In this document: positions 8,991 to 18,073 of the stretch, piece after piece
Layout: every line of letters starts with the position of its first letter
How positions within the stretch are numbered: the stretch's first letter is position 1
Notes under the pieces: model-generated
What the model was told of the DNA's origin: nothing
Seen by the model: the letters and a program-made list of their open reading frames with translations, nothing else
Databases searched by the model: none
NCBI GenBank assembly: GCA_963728875.1
Contig: CAVSLJ010000007.1
Span: 1 to 64,000, forward strand
DNA from: DASUPK01 sp963728875
GTDB taxonomy: Bacteria; Actinomycetota; Thermoleophilia; Solirubrobacterales; 70-9
Reading direction: 5' to 3'
Length of the DNA stretch: 64,000 bases
Translations under genes and position numbers: made by a program

Positions 8991-9634
8991 GGTCGCAACC
9001 GACCGTGGTGATCGTCGACGACCACGGCATCTTCCGCAGCGGAGTCAAGGCCGAGCTCGAAGGGATGGTCGAGGTGCTCGGCGAGGCGGAGACGGTTGAG
9101 GATGCCGTTCGGGCGATCGCCGGGCTCGAGCCCGAGGTCGTTTTGCTCGACGTCCACATGCCGGGCGGTGGGGGCGTCGAGGTGATCGGGCAGGTCTCCA
9201 AGCAGCGTCCCCAGCAGCGCTTCCTGGCCCTCTCCGTCTCGGACGATCCCCAGGACGTGATCGCCATCGTCCGCGCCGGCGCCCGCGGCTACGTCACGAA
9301 GACCATCACGGGAGAGGAGCTCGCCGACGCGGTGCGACGGGTCCGGGACGGCGACGCGGTCTTCTCACCTCGTCTCGCCGGCTTCGTGCTCGATGCCTTC
9401 GCAGGCGACCTCCCCGCTGAGGAGGTCGATCCCGAGCTTGATCTGCTCACCGCCCGCGAGCGCGAGGTCCTCCGCTACATCGCCCGCGGCTACCTCTACA
9501 AGGAGATCGCGCTGCGGCTCCACATCTCGGTGAAGACCGTCGAGGCGCACGTCAGCTCCGTGCTTCGCAAGCTGCAGCTTTCGAACCGCCACGAGCTCAG
9601 CCGCTGGGCGGTCAGCCGGCGCCTGGTCGACTAG
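8987..9634 (+). CDS. LuxR/NarL-family response regulator
   Basis: 215 residues. The receiver domain has acidic pair DDH at 11-13, phosphoacceptor Asp55 in VVLLDVHMPG, and the Lys of GYVTKTITG. The LuxR-type helix-turn-helix follows from ~150: LLTAREREVLRYIARG then KEIALRLHISVKTVEAHVSS. It is translationally coupled to the kinase (ATGA) and should activate or repress envelope-stress genes, possibly its own operon via the TTAGGGG repeats. Its TAG stop shares the palindrome CTAG with the stop of the convergent HAD gene. Confidence 0.92.
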   Translation: MRSQPTVVIVDDHGIFRSGVKAELEGMVEVLGEAETVEDAVRAIAGLEPEVVLLDVHMPGGGGVEVIGQVSKQRPQQRFLALSVSDDPQDVIAIVRAGARGYVTKTITGEELADAVRRVRDGDAVFSPRLAGFVLDAFAGDLPAEEVDPELDLLTAREREVLRYIARGYLYKEIALRLHISVKTVEAHVSSVLRKLQLSNRHELSRWAVSRRLVD

Positions 9635-10305
9635 AGCAACGGCAGGCCCTCGCAGAACGACCGAATCGCTGCGTCCGCCCCGGCTTCCTTCAGCTGCTCA
9701 ACGGTGAACTCGCCCGTCGCGACGCCGGTGACCCGGATACCGGCGCCGTGGCCCGCCTCCACGTCGCGCGGCGTGTCGCCGCAGGAGAAGCAGCTGTCGC
9801 GATCGAGGCTGTCGCCCGAGACCTGCTCCGCGCGCTCGAGCGCCTTCTTGGTGAGCTCGGTGCGATCCGGCGAATCGGAGCCGTAGCCGCCGAAGGAGAA
9901 GAAGCGGTTGAGGTTGGCGCGCTGGAGCTTGATGTGAGCCGCCTCCTCGACGTTGCCGGTGGTCAGGCCGAGCAGCACCCCTCCGTCGATCAGCTTGTCG
10001 AGCAGCTCCGCGACGCAGTCCTGGACCCTGAAGCCAGGCGAGTTCTCGACCTCCTCGGGAAGGTGGTCGAGGCGCCGGCGCATCAGGGCGTAGGCCTCCT
10101 CCTGGGTGGGCTCGCGCCCGATCGCCTTCTCGAAGACCACCCGGCCGACCTCGGGGTCGGGCACGCCCTTGCCCGTCACGGCCGGGACGTCGACGTCCAC
10201 GTCCTGAAGCTCGTTGAAGGCCCGCCTCCAGGCGCGGTCGCTGGCGCCGCCGGTGCTGATCAGGGTGCCATCGATGTCGAAGAGGACGGCCTGGACGTCA
10301 GCCAC
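9631..10305 (-). CDS. HAD-superfamily phosphatase (phosphoglycolate phosphatase-like)
   Basis: 224 residues. HAD motif I is FDIDGTL (Asp10, Asp12), motif II GLTTGN, the motif III lysine lies in TKKALERAE and motif IV is SCGDTPRDVEAG. The helical cap between motifs I and II resembles Gph/beta-phosphoglucomutase-type enzymes. Its start overlaps the end of pgi by eight bases, so the two are one transcription unit; a sugar-phosphate or phosphoglycolate substrate is plausible but not shown. The stop overlaps that of the convergent response regulator. Confidence 0.85.
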   Translation of the reverse strand: MADVQAVLFDIDGTLISTGGASDRAWRRAFNELQDVDVDVPAVTGKGVPDPEVGRVVFEKAIGREPTQEEAYALMRRRLDHLPEEVENSPGFRVQDCVAELLDKLIDGGVLLGLTTGNVEEAAHIKLQRANLNRFFSFGGYGSDSPDRTELTKKALERAEQVSGDSLDRDSCFSCGDTPRDVEAGHGAGIRVTGVATGEFTVEQLKEAGADAAIRSFCEGLPLL

Positions 10306-11929
10306 GCTGCTCCCGGTACCGGCGGATCAGGCTGTTGGTCGAGCTGTCGTGCTCGAGCTTCGGCTCCTCGGCGGCCTGGAGCTCGGGGATGATCGCCTTC
10401 GCCAGTACCTTGCCGAGCTCGACGCCCCATTGATCGAAGGAGTCGATGCCCCAGATCGCTCCCTGGGTGAAGACGCTGTGCTCGTAGAGGGCGACCAGCG
10501 AGCCGAGGGTGTGCGGCGTGAGGCGGTCGGCCAGGATCACGTTTGAGGGGCGGTTCCCCTCCATGACCCGGTGCGGAACGATCGGCTCGGGGGTCCCCTC
10601 CTCCCGAACCTGCTCCGGGGTCTTGCCGAAGGCGAGCGCCTCGGGTTGCGCGAAGACGTTCGACATCAACAGGTCGTGGTGGTCGCCGAGCGGGTTGAGG
10701 GTGTGCATGAACCCCACGAAGTCGGCGGGAATCAGCCTCGTCCCCTGGTGGATCAGCTGGTAGAAGGAGTGCTGGCCGTTGGTGCCGGGCTCGCCCCAGA
10801 AGATCGCGCCCGTGTCGTAATCCACCCGGGCGCCGTCGAGGGTGACGTGCTTGCCGTTGGACTCCATGGTGAGCTGCTGCAGGTAGGCAGGGAAGCGGTG
10901 CAGGTACTGGTCGTAGGGGAAGACGCCGACGGTCTGCGCGCCGAAGAAGTCGCCGTACCAGACGCACAGCAGGCCGAGGATCGAGGGGAGGCTCTCGCCG
11001 ATCGGGTTGTCCTTGAAGTGCTCGTCGACCGCGTGGAAGCCGGCGAGCAGGTCTTGGAAACCCTTTGGTCCGATCGCCAGCATGGTCGAGAGGCCGATCG
11101 CCGAGTCCATCGAGTAACGGCCGCCGACCCAGTCCCAGAAGCCGAACATGTTGTCGGTGTCGATGCCGAACTCGGCGACCCCCTCGGCGTTGGTCGAGAC
11201 GGCCACGAAGTGCTTGGCGATCGCCTCGTCCGATCCCAGCTTCGCCAGCGCCCACTCTCGGGCGGTGTGGGCGTTCGTCATGGTCTCCAGCGTCGTGAAG
11301 GTCTTCGAGGAGACGATGAAGAGCGTCTCCTCGGGATCGAGGTCCCTGGTCTTCTCCGCGAAGTCGGTCCCGTCCACGTTGGAGACGAAGCGGAAGGTCA
11401 TCTCGCGGTTCGAGTAGTGGCGCAGCGCCTCGTAGGCCATCACGGGCCCGAGGTCCGAGCCGCCGATCCCGATGTTGATCACGTTGCGGATCGGCTTGCC
11501 GGTGTGGCCCTTCCAATCTCCCGAGCGGACCCGGTCCGAGAAGGCCGACATCCGGTCGAGCACCTGGTGGACCTGCTTGACGACGTCCTCGCCGTCGACG
11601 ATCAGCGAGCGGTCCTTCGGCATCCGCAGCGCGACGTGGAGGACGGCGCGGTCCTCCGAGACGTTGATGTGCTCGCCCCGGAACATCGCGTCCCGGCGAT
11701 CGGCGACGCCCGACTCGTCCGCGAGCTGCGTGAGCAGCTTCAGGGTCTCGTCGGTGATGCGGTTCTTCGAGAAGTCGAGAAAGAGACCGGCGCCCTCGGC
11801 GACCATGCGCTCGCCACGGTCGGGGTCCTCGTCAAAGAAATCACGGAGGTGGCGCTCGCCGATCTCAGCGTGGTGCTGCGCGAGCGCCTTCCAGGCCTCT
11901 CGCTTCCGGAGCTCGGGCTCGGCCGCCAC
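10298..11929 (-). CDS. pgi: Glucose-6-phosphate isomerase
   Basis: Interconverts glucose-6-phosphate and fructose-6-phosphate, linking glycolysis to the pentose phosphate genes around it. 543 residues, the usual bacterial long form. Signatures visible: IGIGGSDLGPVMAYEAL near 150, SKTFTTLETM near 205, DWVGGRYSMDSAIGLS near 265 and the C-terminal QLIHQGTRLIPADF. Start ATG 11929. No signal peptide; cytosolic. Preceded on the same strand by the secreted CSLREA protein gene across 40 bases, so it may have its own promoter there. Confidence 0.95.
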   Translation of the reverse strand: MAAEPELRKREAWKALAQHHAEIGERHLRDFFDEDPDRGERMVAEGAGLFLDFSKNRITDETLKLLTQLADESGVADRRDAMFRGEHINVSEDRAVLHVALRMPKDRSLIVDGEDVVKQVHQVLDRMSAFSDRVRSGDWKGHTGKPIRNVINIGIGGSDLGPVMAYEALRHYSNREMTFRFVSNVDGTDFAEKTRDLDPEETLFIVSSKTFTTLETMTNAHTAREWALAKLGSDEAIAKHFVAVSTNAEGVAEFGIDTDNMFGFWDWVGGRYSMDSAIGLSTMLAIGPKGFQDLLAGFHAVDEHFKDNPIGESLPSILGLLCVWYGDFFGAQTVGVFPYDQYLHRFPAYLQQLTMESNGKHVTLDGARVDYDTGAIFWGEPGTNGQHSFYQLIHQGTRLIPADFVGFMHTLNPLGDHHDLLMSNVFAQPEALAFGKTPEQVREEGTPEPIVPHRVMEGNRPSNVILADRLTPHTLGSLVALYEHSVFTQGAIWGIDSFDQWGVELGKVLAKAIIPELQAAEEPKLEHDSSTNSLIRRYREQRG

Positions 11930-11966
11930 GCGCGGGAGCCTACCCCCGCGCCCCGCCCGACTGCGA

Positions 11967-12036
11967 CTACTACTTCTTCTTCTTCTTCTTCTTCTTGCAC
12001 TTCTTGGCGACCGCGGCCCGGTGCTTTCGCTTCTTG
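11967..12036. repeat. CTT-rich coding tract for Lys/Cys tail
   Basis: A run of ctt trinucleotides interrupted by gcacttctt encodes the Lys-rich C-terminal tail on the minus strand. The same type of tract recurs at 40784-40862. It is a coding microsatellite, prone to slippage in multiples of three, so tail length may vary among strains. Confidence 0.7.
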
Positions 12037-14171
12037 CACTTCTTGGTGGGCGGGGTGGTCGCCGTCGGGTTGCCGATCGCCGGCGGATTGGCGCCGGGCG
12101 GCGTCAGGTCGATCTGAACGATGGGACTCAGCTCGGAGCTCTCCAGCGAGCCCAGCGGGCCGGGCACGCTCTGAAGGGCGGCCAACCTCTGGCCGGCGGC
12201 TTGGGCGGAGAAGATGATGGTCCAGTTGCCTGAGCCGTCAGCAATTGCGGTGCCGAGTTGGCTACCGAGCTCACCATCCGAGGCCGAGCTCTTCGGGAAC
12301 AGCCTGATGGTCGCGCCCGGCTGCGAGGTGCCGCTCGCCTGAGTGGCGCTGTTGAACGCGGTGATTGCCGGCGCCTGCACACCTTCGCCCGCCCCATCCG
12401 GAGCGTTGTTGCCGGCCCCCGAGGGGTTCTCCAGGTCGATGAACTGCTCGCCGTTGCCAGACCCCCGGTTCTGCTGGATCTGCACACCATCCACTCTGGT
12501 GACCCGGATCGCGTCACCGGTGTTGTTGGAGATCAGGTTCTCGCCGGCAGCGGTCGTCCCGCCAATGGTGTTGACGACGGTGCTGTCAGGCGAACCGGTG
12601 ACCCAGACGCCGGGCCCAGTGTTGCCCAGGTTGGCGGTCCCGGTCGAGTCGGTGCCGATGAAATTGCCTTGGACGGTGTTGAAGGAGGCACCGTTGAGGC
12701 GGATGCCCCCGACGCCGCCGCCGGCGATCGTGTTGCCGTCGCCCGCCCCGGTTCCACCGATCTGATTGTTGTTGGTGCTCCCCTGACTGTCGATCGCCGG
12801 AGCATTCGCGCCGAAGGGCAGGATCGTACCGGCGGTATCGACGCCGATGATGTTCCCCTTGATCACTGTGCCCCGGCCGTAGGAGTAGATCCCCTCCAGC
12901 CCCGATGCGCCATTGCCGCCGATGCGGTTGTTGAGAACCTTCACCGACCCACCGCCGGTGCCCGAGACGTCGAGGTTGTCGAATGCGTTGGCGACCGCGC
13001 CTGTGCCGTCGGGCTGCACGCCGATGAAGTTGTTCTGGATCGTGGTGGTCGCGTCGGCAACCAGACCGGTATCGATGCCGACCGGGTTGCCGCCGATGTA
13101 GTTGCGATCTGCGGCAGCGGTACCGCCCACGGTTGTCGACGATGCCGCGGGGCTGAAGCCGAAGTCGATCCCGTCGTGTCCCGAGCTGCTCGGAGCGCTG
13201 TTGCCGTCGGTCCCGTTGAGGGCGAGTCCGATGTAGTCCCCCTTGATCGTGGTCGAGCTGGCGCCGATCTGACCGCCGCTCTGCGGACCGATGTCGATGC
13301 CGTCGTCACTGGAGTTCGTGATCAGGTTGCAAGCGCCGTCACAGGCGCTGTTGCTGTTGGTGTCGGCGCCGCCAATGACGTTGCCCGTCGCAGCGTCCAG
13401 CGAGGTCCCGAAGATCAGAACCCCGTCCGTGTTGACGTACCCGGCTGCCGCGGTGCCGTCGCGCTTGGCGCCGAAGTAGTTGCCGGTGATCGTGTTGGTG
13501 TCACCGCTCTGCACGAGGACACCGGCGATGTCGTTCTGAGCGAACAGGTTGCGTGCCGCAGCGGTGCTGCCACCAACGACGTTGCTCTGGGTATTGAGCA
13601 CGACACCACTGTGGTTTGCCGTATTGGTCGTCGACTCGGCCAGATCTATGCCGAACCAGCTCGAGTCCACGGTGGCCGAGTCTCCGGTCAGCTGCGTGAA
13701 AACGCCCGTGTTCAGATTGAAGAAGTCGAGATGGTGAATGGCCGTGCCGGATCCCCCAGCCGACACGATCAGAGCGAAGATGCTCTTGGTCCCGGTTCCG
13801 GTGATCGCCGCACAGGGCTTCGGATCCGTAGCGGTGCCGCAGGTGCTGCCGCCTTCGATGATCGCCGGGTCCGAGATGTTGGGCAGGCTGGAGCCCAGGG
13901 TGATGGTCGCGTTTGCCGCGACGCCGTCGAACTTCCCGGCCGTGTTGTCGAAAGCGATCGTGTCCGTGCCGGAGGTGTTGTTCGCTTCCTGGATCGCTGC
14001 GCGCAGGGTGCAATGAGCCGTGCCGTCATCGCAGGTTCCATCGAGCAGGGCGTCGCCCGTATCCGCCGTGCTGTTGACGGTGAAGGTGGTGGTGGCCGAC
14101 GCAGACGCTGTGAACATCAGCGCCGCGACTGCGGCAAGAGCTGCGACCAAGGCGGAACGGCTACGGATCAT
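11970..14171 (-). CDS. Secreted CSLREA/right-handed beta-helix protein with Lys/Cys-rich tail
   Basis: Large secreted or surface protein. Start chosen at ATG 14171 (MIRSRSALVAALAAVAALMF), which gives a clean signal peptide ending ASASA and has GGAGAGGA upstream; in-frame GTG/ATG codons further upstream would put about 20 polar residues first. Residues ~26-70 contain the CSLREA-type segment CTLRAAIQEANN. The body has many short repeats rich in Asn, Gly and Thr (NVIGG, NTITGNYFGA, VQGNFIG) expected of a parallel beta-helix. The C-terminus carries KKCKKRKH and ends in KKCKKKKKKKK. Ligand unknown; polysaccharide binding or adhesion is only a guess. Confidence 0.82.
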   Translation of the reverse strand: MIRSRSALVAALAAVAALMFTASASATTTFTVNSTADTGDALLDGTCDDGTAHCTLRAAIQEANNTSGTDTIAFDNTAGKFDGVAANATITLGSSLPNISDPAIIEGGSTCGTATDPKPCAAITGTGTKSIFALIVSAGGSGTAIHHLDFFNLNTGVFTQLTGDSATVDSSWFGIDLAESTTNTANHSGVVLNTQSNVVGGSTAAARNLFAQNDIAGVLVQSGDTNTITGNYFGAKRDGTAAAGYVNTDGVLIFGTSLDAATGNVIGGADTNSNSACDGACNLITNSSDDGIDIGPQSGGQIGASSTTIKGDYIGLALNGTDGNSAPSSSGHDGIDFGFSPAASSTTVGGTAAADRNYIGGNPVGIDTGLVADATTTIQNNFIGVQPDGTGAVANAFDNLDVSGTGGGSVKVLNNRIGGNGASGLEGIYSYGRGTVIKGNIIGVDTAGTILPFGANAPAIDSQGSTNNNQIGGTGAGDGNTIAGGGVGGIRLNGASFNTVQGNFIGTDSTGTANLGNTGPGVWVTGSPDSTVVNTIGGTTAAGENLISNNTGDAIRVTRVDGVQIQQNRGSGNGEQFIDLENPSGAGNNAPDGAGEGVQAPAITAFNSATQASGTSQPGATIRLFPKSSASDGELGSQLGTAIADGSGNWTIIFSAQAAGQRLAALQSVPGPLGSLESSELSPIVQIDLTPPGANPPAIGNPTATTPPTKKCKKRKHRAAVAKKCKKKKKKKK

Positions 14172-14246
14172 CTGTCCTCTCCCCACCTCAACTTCCCCTG
14201 GGCGGCACCGTACCACCCGGCGCCGGCCCGGCAAGAACGCGCTAGA

Positions 14247-15323
14247 TCAAGCGGCCAGGCGCTCTGATTCCGACTTGATCGTCTCGAGCAGCTCGTTCCA
14301 GGACTTGACGAACGCGTCCGCCCCGTCTTTCTGGAGCTTCAGCCCCAGCGCGTCGGTGTCGATGCCCTCGTCCTGGTGCGCCTTGAAGACCTGCTCGGCG
14401 TCACCGCCGTCGGCCGGCAGAAGGTCACCCACCTTGCCGTGGTCGGCGAAGGCCTTCAGGGTCTTGTCGGGCATGGTGTTGATCGTGTCCGGTGCGGCGA
14501 ACGCCTCTATGTAGAGCGTGTCCGACGCCTTCTCGTCCTTCGTTCCGGTGCTGGCGAAGAGCAGCCGCTGCAACCGGGCCCCCTTCTCCTCCAGGCCCTT
14601 CCATCGGTCCGAGCCACGCATCTCCATCCACGCCTTGTAAGTCGCCTTGCCGACCGCGACTCCGAGCGTGTTCTTGATTTCGTCGGGCACGTCGTCGTGC
14701 ACGGCGACGTCCCAGCGGCTGATGAAGAGCGAGAGGACGGAGGGGACATCGGGGTCAAGCCCGTCCTCGATCCGTCGCTCGATCCCCTTCATGTAGGCGC
14801 CGGCCGCCGCCATCGTCTGGTCGGTCGACATGAGCAGCGTGACGTTGATCGGCACACCCGCGTAGATCGACTCCTCGATCGCAGGAAGCCCCTCGGGAGT
14901 ACCGGGGATCTTGATGAAGTTGTTCTCCTCCGCGCGGCCGTGCAGATCGGCCGCCTGCTGGATCGTCGCCTGAGTGTCGTAGGCCAGCTTCGGGGAGACC
15001 TCCAGCGAGACCCAGCCGTCCATCCGGTCGGTCTCCTTGTGGATCGACGCGAACATCTTGGCGGCGCGCGTCACGTCGGCGAGGGCCAGCTCGAAGAAGA
15101 TGTCCTCCGGGTCCGTCCCCTTCTCGCGGAGCTCGGTGATCTGCTCGTCGTAGGCGTCGCCGCTCGAGATCGCCTTGTCGAAGATCGTGGGGTTGGAGGT
15201 CTGACCGGTGATGTTCAGGTCGTCGATGTAGCCCTGCTCCGTCCCGTCGTCGAGCATCGTGCGGGTGATGTTGTCGAGCCAGAGGCTCTGGCCCAGGTCA
15301 TGGAGCTCCTGCGTGGGGGTCAT
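14247..15323 (-). CDS. tal: Transaldolase
   Basis: Transfers a dihydroxyacetone unit between sedoheptulose-7-phosphate and glyceraldehyde-3-phosphate. 358 residues, as in the actinobacterial class. The Schiff-base lysine lies in NFIKIPGTPEGLPAIE; LWLDNITRTML and GQTSNPTIFDKAI mark the N-terminus, and FASTGTKDEKASDTLYIEAF the late barrel. Start ATG 15323 (MTPTQELHDLG) overlaps the tkt stop as ATGA; the longer frame upstream is the tkt shadow. Second gene of the tkt-tal operon, so both non-oxidative transfer enzymes are made together. Confidence 0.95.
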   Translation of the reverse strand: MTPTQELHDLGQSLWLDNITRTMLDDGTEQGYIDDLNITGQTSNPTIFDKAISSGDAYDEQITELREKGTDPEDIFFELALADVTRAAKMFASIHKETDRMDGWVSLEVSPKLAYDTQATIQQAADLHGRAEENNFIKIPGTPEGLPAIEESIYAGVPINVTLLMSTDQTMAAAGAYMKGIERRIEDGLDPDVPSVLSLFISRWDVAVHDDVPDEIKNTLGVAVGKATYKAWMEMRGSDRWKGLEEKGARLQRLLFASTGTKDEKASDTLYIEAFAAPDTINTMPDKTLKAFADHGKVGDLLPADGGDAEQVFKAHQDEGIDTDALGLKLQKDGADAFVKSWNELLETIKSESERLAA

Positions 15324-17380
15324 CTTCCGAGTACCTCCTTGGCCGTCTCGGCCACTTTGTCTGGGGTGAAGCCGAACTTGCTCTGCACGTCCTTGAGCGG
15401 AGCGGAGGAGCCGAAGGTGTGCATTCCGATCCGTACGCCCTCCTGACCGACGAACCGGTCCCAACCGAGGGTAGAGGCCTCCTCGACGGAAACGCGCGCG
15501 GTGATCGCGGGCGGCAGGACCTCGTCCTGATAGCTCTCGTCCTGGCGCTCGAAGAGCTCCCAGCAGGGCATGCTGACCACGCGCGAGGCGAACCCCTCCG
15601 CGATCAGCTGCTCGTGGGCCCCGACGGCCAGCGCGACCTCGCTGCCGGTGGCGATCAGGATCACCTCCGGCTCCCCCTCGGCGTCGGCGAGCACGTAGCC
15701 GCCGCGACGCAGTCCGTCCGCCGACGCGTACTTCGTCCGGTCGAGGATCGGAACGTCCTGGCGGGTGAGGACCAGCGCCACCGGCTGGTGATGCCGGTCC
15801 ATGGCGGCCCGCCAGGCCTCGGCGACCTCGTTGGCGTCGGCGGGGCGGATCACGTCGAGACCGGGGATCGCCCGGAGCGAGGCCAGCTGCTCAACGGGCT
15901 GATGGGTGGGGCCGTCCTCGCCGAGGCCGATCGAGTCGTGCGTGAAGAGATGGATCACGGGCAGCTCCATCAGGGAGGAGAGCCGGATCGCCGGGCGCGC
16001 ATAGTCGGAGAAGGTCAGGTAGGTGGACCACAGGGGGCGCATCTTCGAGAGCGAGAGCCCGTTCGAGATCGCGGCTGACTCGTGCTCGCGGATGCCGAAG
16101 TGGAACTGGCGCCCCTCGCGCGAGTCCGGCTCGAAGGGCTCACTGTCATCGAGCTCGACGGAGTTCGACCCGGTCAGGTCGGCCGCCCCCGCGAGGAGCC
16201 AGGGAACCCTGGCCGCGACCGCGTTCTCGACCTTGTTCGAGGCCTTTCGCGTCGCGGTGCCCTTCTCGTCGGCCTCGAAGCTCGGGATGTCGGCGTCCCA
16301 TCCCTCCGGGAGCTCGCGGCGCTGCATCGCCTCCCAGTGCGCGCCCTTCTCGGGTTCGTCGGACCGGTAGCTCTCGAAGAGCTCCTTCCACTCGCCGCTC
16401 AGCTCCGCCCCGCGCTTGCCGATTCCCTCGGCGAAGTGCGCCTGAACCCCGTCGGGGACCAGGAACTGGGCGTCCTCGGGCCAGCCATAGAAGCGCTTGG
16501 TCTCGCGAACCTCCTCGTCGCCGAGAGGTTCGCCGTGCGCCTCGGCCGTGTCCTGCTTGGTCGGCGCGCCGTAGCCGATGTGGGAGTCGATGATGATCAG
16601 GGTCGGGCGCTCCGGCTCCGCCTTGAAGTTGTCGAATGCGCGCGCGATCTCGTCGAGGTTGTTCGCGTCCTCGATCGTCGTCACGTTCCACTGGTAGCCC
16701 TCGAACCGGGCCTGCACGTCATCGGAGTAGGTGATGGAGGTGTGACCGTCGATCGTGATGTGGTTGTTGTCGTAGACCCAGCAGAGGTTGGAGAGCCGCT
16801 GGTGGCCCGCAAAGGACGCCGCCTCGTTCGAGACGCCCTCCATCAGGCAGCCGTCGCCGGCGATCGCGTAGACGTCGAAGTCGAAGAGCTCCGCGTCGGG
16901 GCGATTGAAATAGGCGGCCTGCCAGAGCGAGGCGACGGCCATGCCGACGCTGGTCGCGATTCCCTGGCCGAGCGGGCCGGTGGTGGTCTCGACGCCCGAC
17001 GTCCAGCGGTACTCGGGATGCCCCGGGCACTTGGAGTCGAGCTGGCGGAAGTTCTTGATGTCGTCGAGACTCACCGCCGGCGTCCCCTCGATCTCGTAGT
17101 CGGGATCGACGGCCCGCACCCCGGTGAGGAAGAGCAGCGAGTAGAGCAGCATCGAGGCGTGGCCCGCCGAGAGCACGAAACGGTCGCGATTGGGCCAGAT
17201 CGGGTCCTGGGGGTCGAAGCGCAGGTAACGCTGCCAGAGAACGTAGGCGAGCGGGGCCAGGGCCATCGGCGTGCCGGGATGCCCGGAGTTGGCCTTCTGG
17301 ATGGCGTCCATCGAGAGCGTCCTGATGGTGTTGATGCAGAGCTCGTCGATGTCCGTCCGCTGCTCGGCTGTAGTCGCCAT
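15320..17380 (-). CDS. tkt: Transketolase
   Basis: Thiamine-diphosphate enzyme exchanging two-carbon units between sugar phosphates. Almost 690 residues, full length. N-terminal KANSGHPGTPMALAPLAY, ThDP-binding IAGDGCLMEGVSNEAASF with YDNN after it, and the pyrimidine-domain GIREHESAAISNG and THDSIGLGEDGPTHQP are all present. Start ATG 17380 (MATTAEQ); GTG 17386 in frame is an alternative. The divergent rpiA start is only 12 bases away, so the tkt promoter must lie inside rpiA coding DNA, or the messages are leaderless. Translationally coupled to tal. Confidence 0.95.
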   Translation of the reverse strand: MATTAEQRTDIDELCINTIRTLSMDAIQKANSGHPGTPMALAPLAYVLWQRYLRFDPQDPIWPNRDRFVLSAGHASMLLYSLLFLTGVRAVDPDYEIEGTPAVSLDDIKNFRQLDSKCPGHPEYRWTSGVETTTGPLGQGIATSVGMAVASLWQAAYFNRPDAELFDFDVYAIAGDGCLMEGVSNEAASFAGHQRLSNLCWVYDNNHITIDGHTSITYSDDVQARFEGYQWNVTTIEDANNLDEIARAFDNFKAEPERPTLIIIDSHIGYGAPTKQDTAEAHGEPLGDEEVRETKRFYGWPEDAQFLVPDGVQAHFAEGIGKRGAELSGEWKELFESYRSDEPEKGAHWEAMQRRELPEGWDADIPSFEADEKGTATRKASNKVENAVAARVPWLLAGAADLTGSNSVELDDSEPFEPDSREGRQFHFGIREHESAAISNGLSLSKMRPLWSTYLTFSDYARPAIRLSSLMELPVIHLFTHDSIGLGEDGPTHQPVEQLASLRAIPGLDVIRPADANEVAEAWRAAMDRHHQPVALVLTRQDVPILDRTKYASADGLRRGGYVLADAEGEPEVILIATGSEVALAVGAHEQLIAEGFASRVVSMPCWELFERQDESYQDEVLPPAITARVSVEEASTLGWDRFVGQEGVRIGMHTFGSSAPLKDVQSKFGFTPDKVAETAKEVLGR

Positions 17381-17392
17381 CGCCACGATCCT

Positions 17393-18073
17393 ATGACTAG
17401 TCTGCTCCCGGCAGTGGCCGACTCAAACCTCGACGCCGAGAAGAAGCTCGCCGCGGAGGCCGCCGCTGAGCTCGTCTCCGATGGGATGAAGGTGGGCCTC
17501 GGCACGGGTTCCACGGTTGCCCACCTGCTGCCCGCGCTGGCGGCCCGCGGCGTGAAGGACCTGCGCTGTGTCGCGACCTCGATCGCAACCGAGGATCAGG
17601 CGCGCGAACTGGGCATCGCGGTCGAGGACTTCGACAAGCTCGACCGCCTCGATATCGCGATCGATGGCGCCGACCAGATCGCTCCGGACCGCTGGCTGGT
17701 CAAGGGAGGCGGCGGCGCCCACACGCGGGAGAAGATCGTCGCGGCCACGGCCGAGGAGTTCGTTGTGATCGCCGACTCCTCCAAGACCGTCGACCGGATC
17801 AGGGCGCCGATCCCGCTGGAGCTCTCCAGATTCGGGATCGCCTCCACGCTCGCCCGGATCGCGGCCGAGCTTGGCGAGGTGGAGCTCCGTCCGGATACCG
17901 CGCGCAGTCCCGACGATGGCGTGATCGCGGACTTCCGCGGCAAGGTGCGCGAGCCGGGTGAGCTCGCCGCCCGCCTCTCGGTGATGCCCGGCGTGATCGA
18001 TCACGGCCTGTTCCCGTCTGGAATGGTCGGTCCCGTCCTGATCGGGCGCGGCGATTCCGTCGAGCGTGTCTGA
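17393..18073 (+). CDS. rpiA: Ribose-5-phosphate isomerase A
   Basis: Interconverts ribose-5-phosphate and ribulose-5-phosphate. 226 residues from ATG 17393; GTG 17414 is an alternative that would leave more room for a leader. Motifs: GLGTGSTVAHLL near 36, the catalytic IAIDGADQI near 85, KGGGGAHTREKI near 103 and ADSSK near 125. The C-terminus has MPGVIDHGLFP. Divergent from tkt with almost no spacer, and overlapping the following SnoaL-like gene by eight bases. With tkt, tal, zwf, pgl and gnd it nearly completes the pathway in this window. Confidence 0.94.
   Translation: MTSLLPAVADSNLDAEKKLAAEAAAELVSDGMKVGLGTGSTVAHLLPALAARGVKDLRCVATSIATEDQARELGIAVEDFDKLDRLDIAIDGADQIAPDRWLVKGGGGAHTREKIVAATAEEFVVIADSSKTVDRIRAPIPLELSRFGIASTLARIAAELGEVELRPDTARSPDDGVIADFRGKVREPGELAARLSVMPGVIDHGLFPSGMVGPVLIGRGDSVERV

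Noticed and set aside
11967..12036. CTT repeats as CRISPR or regulatory microsatellite
   Set aside because: Repeats are trinucleotide, in frame and coding for a Lys tail; no spacers. No CRISPR array seen anywhere in the window.
10571..12217. 548-residue plus-strand frame opposite pgi
   Set aside because: Wholly antisense to pgi, whose motifs are unambiguous; the product is a shadow rich in Val, Glu and Arg.
12258..14267. 669-residue plus-strand open frame opposite the CSLREA gene
   Set aside because: It is antisense to a gene with signal peptide and family motifs; composition is Val/Asp/Arg-rich as in GC-biased shadow frames, and no motif is visible.
16082..17392. Long N-terminal extension of rpiA
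   Set aside because: The extension is antisense to tkt; rpiA homology begins only after 17393.
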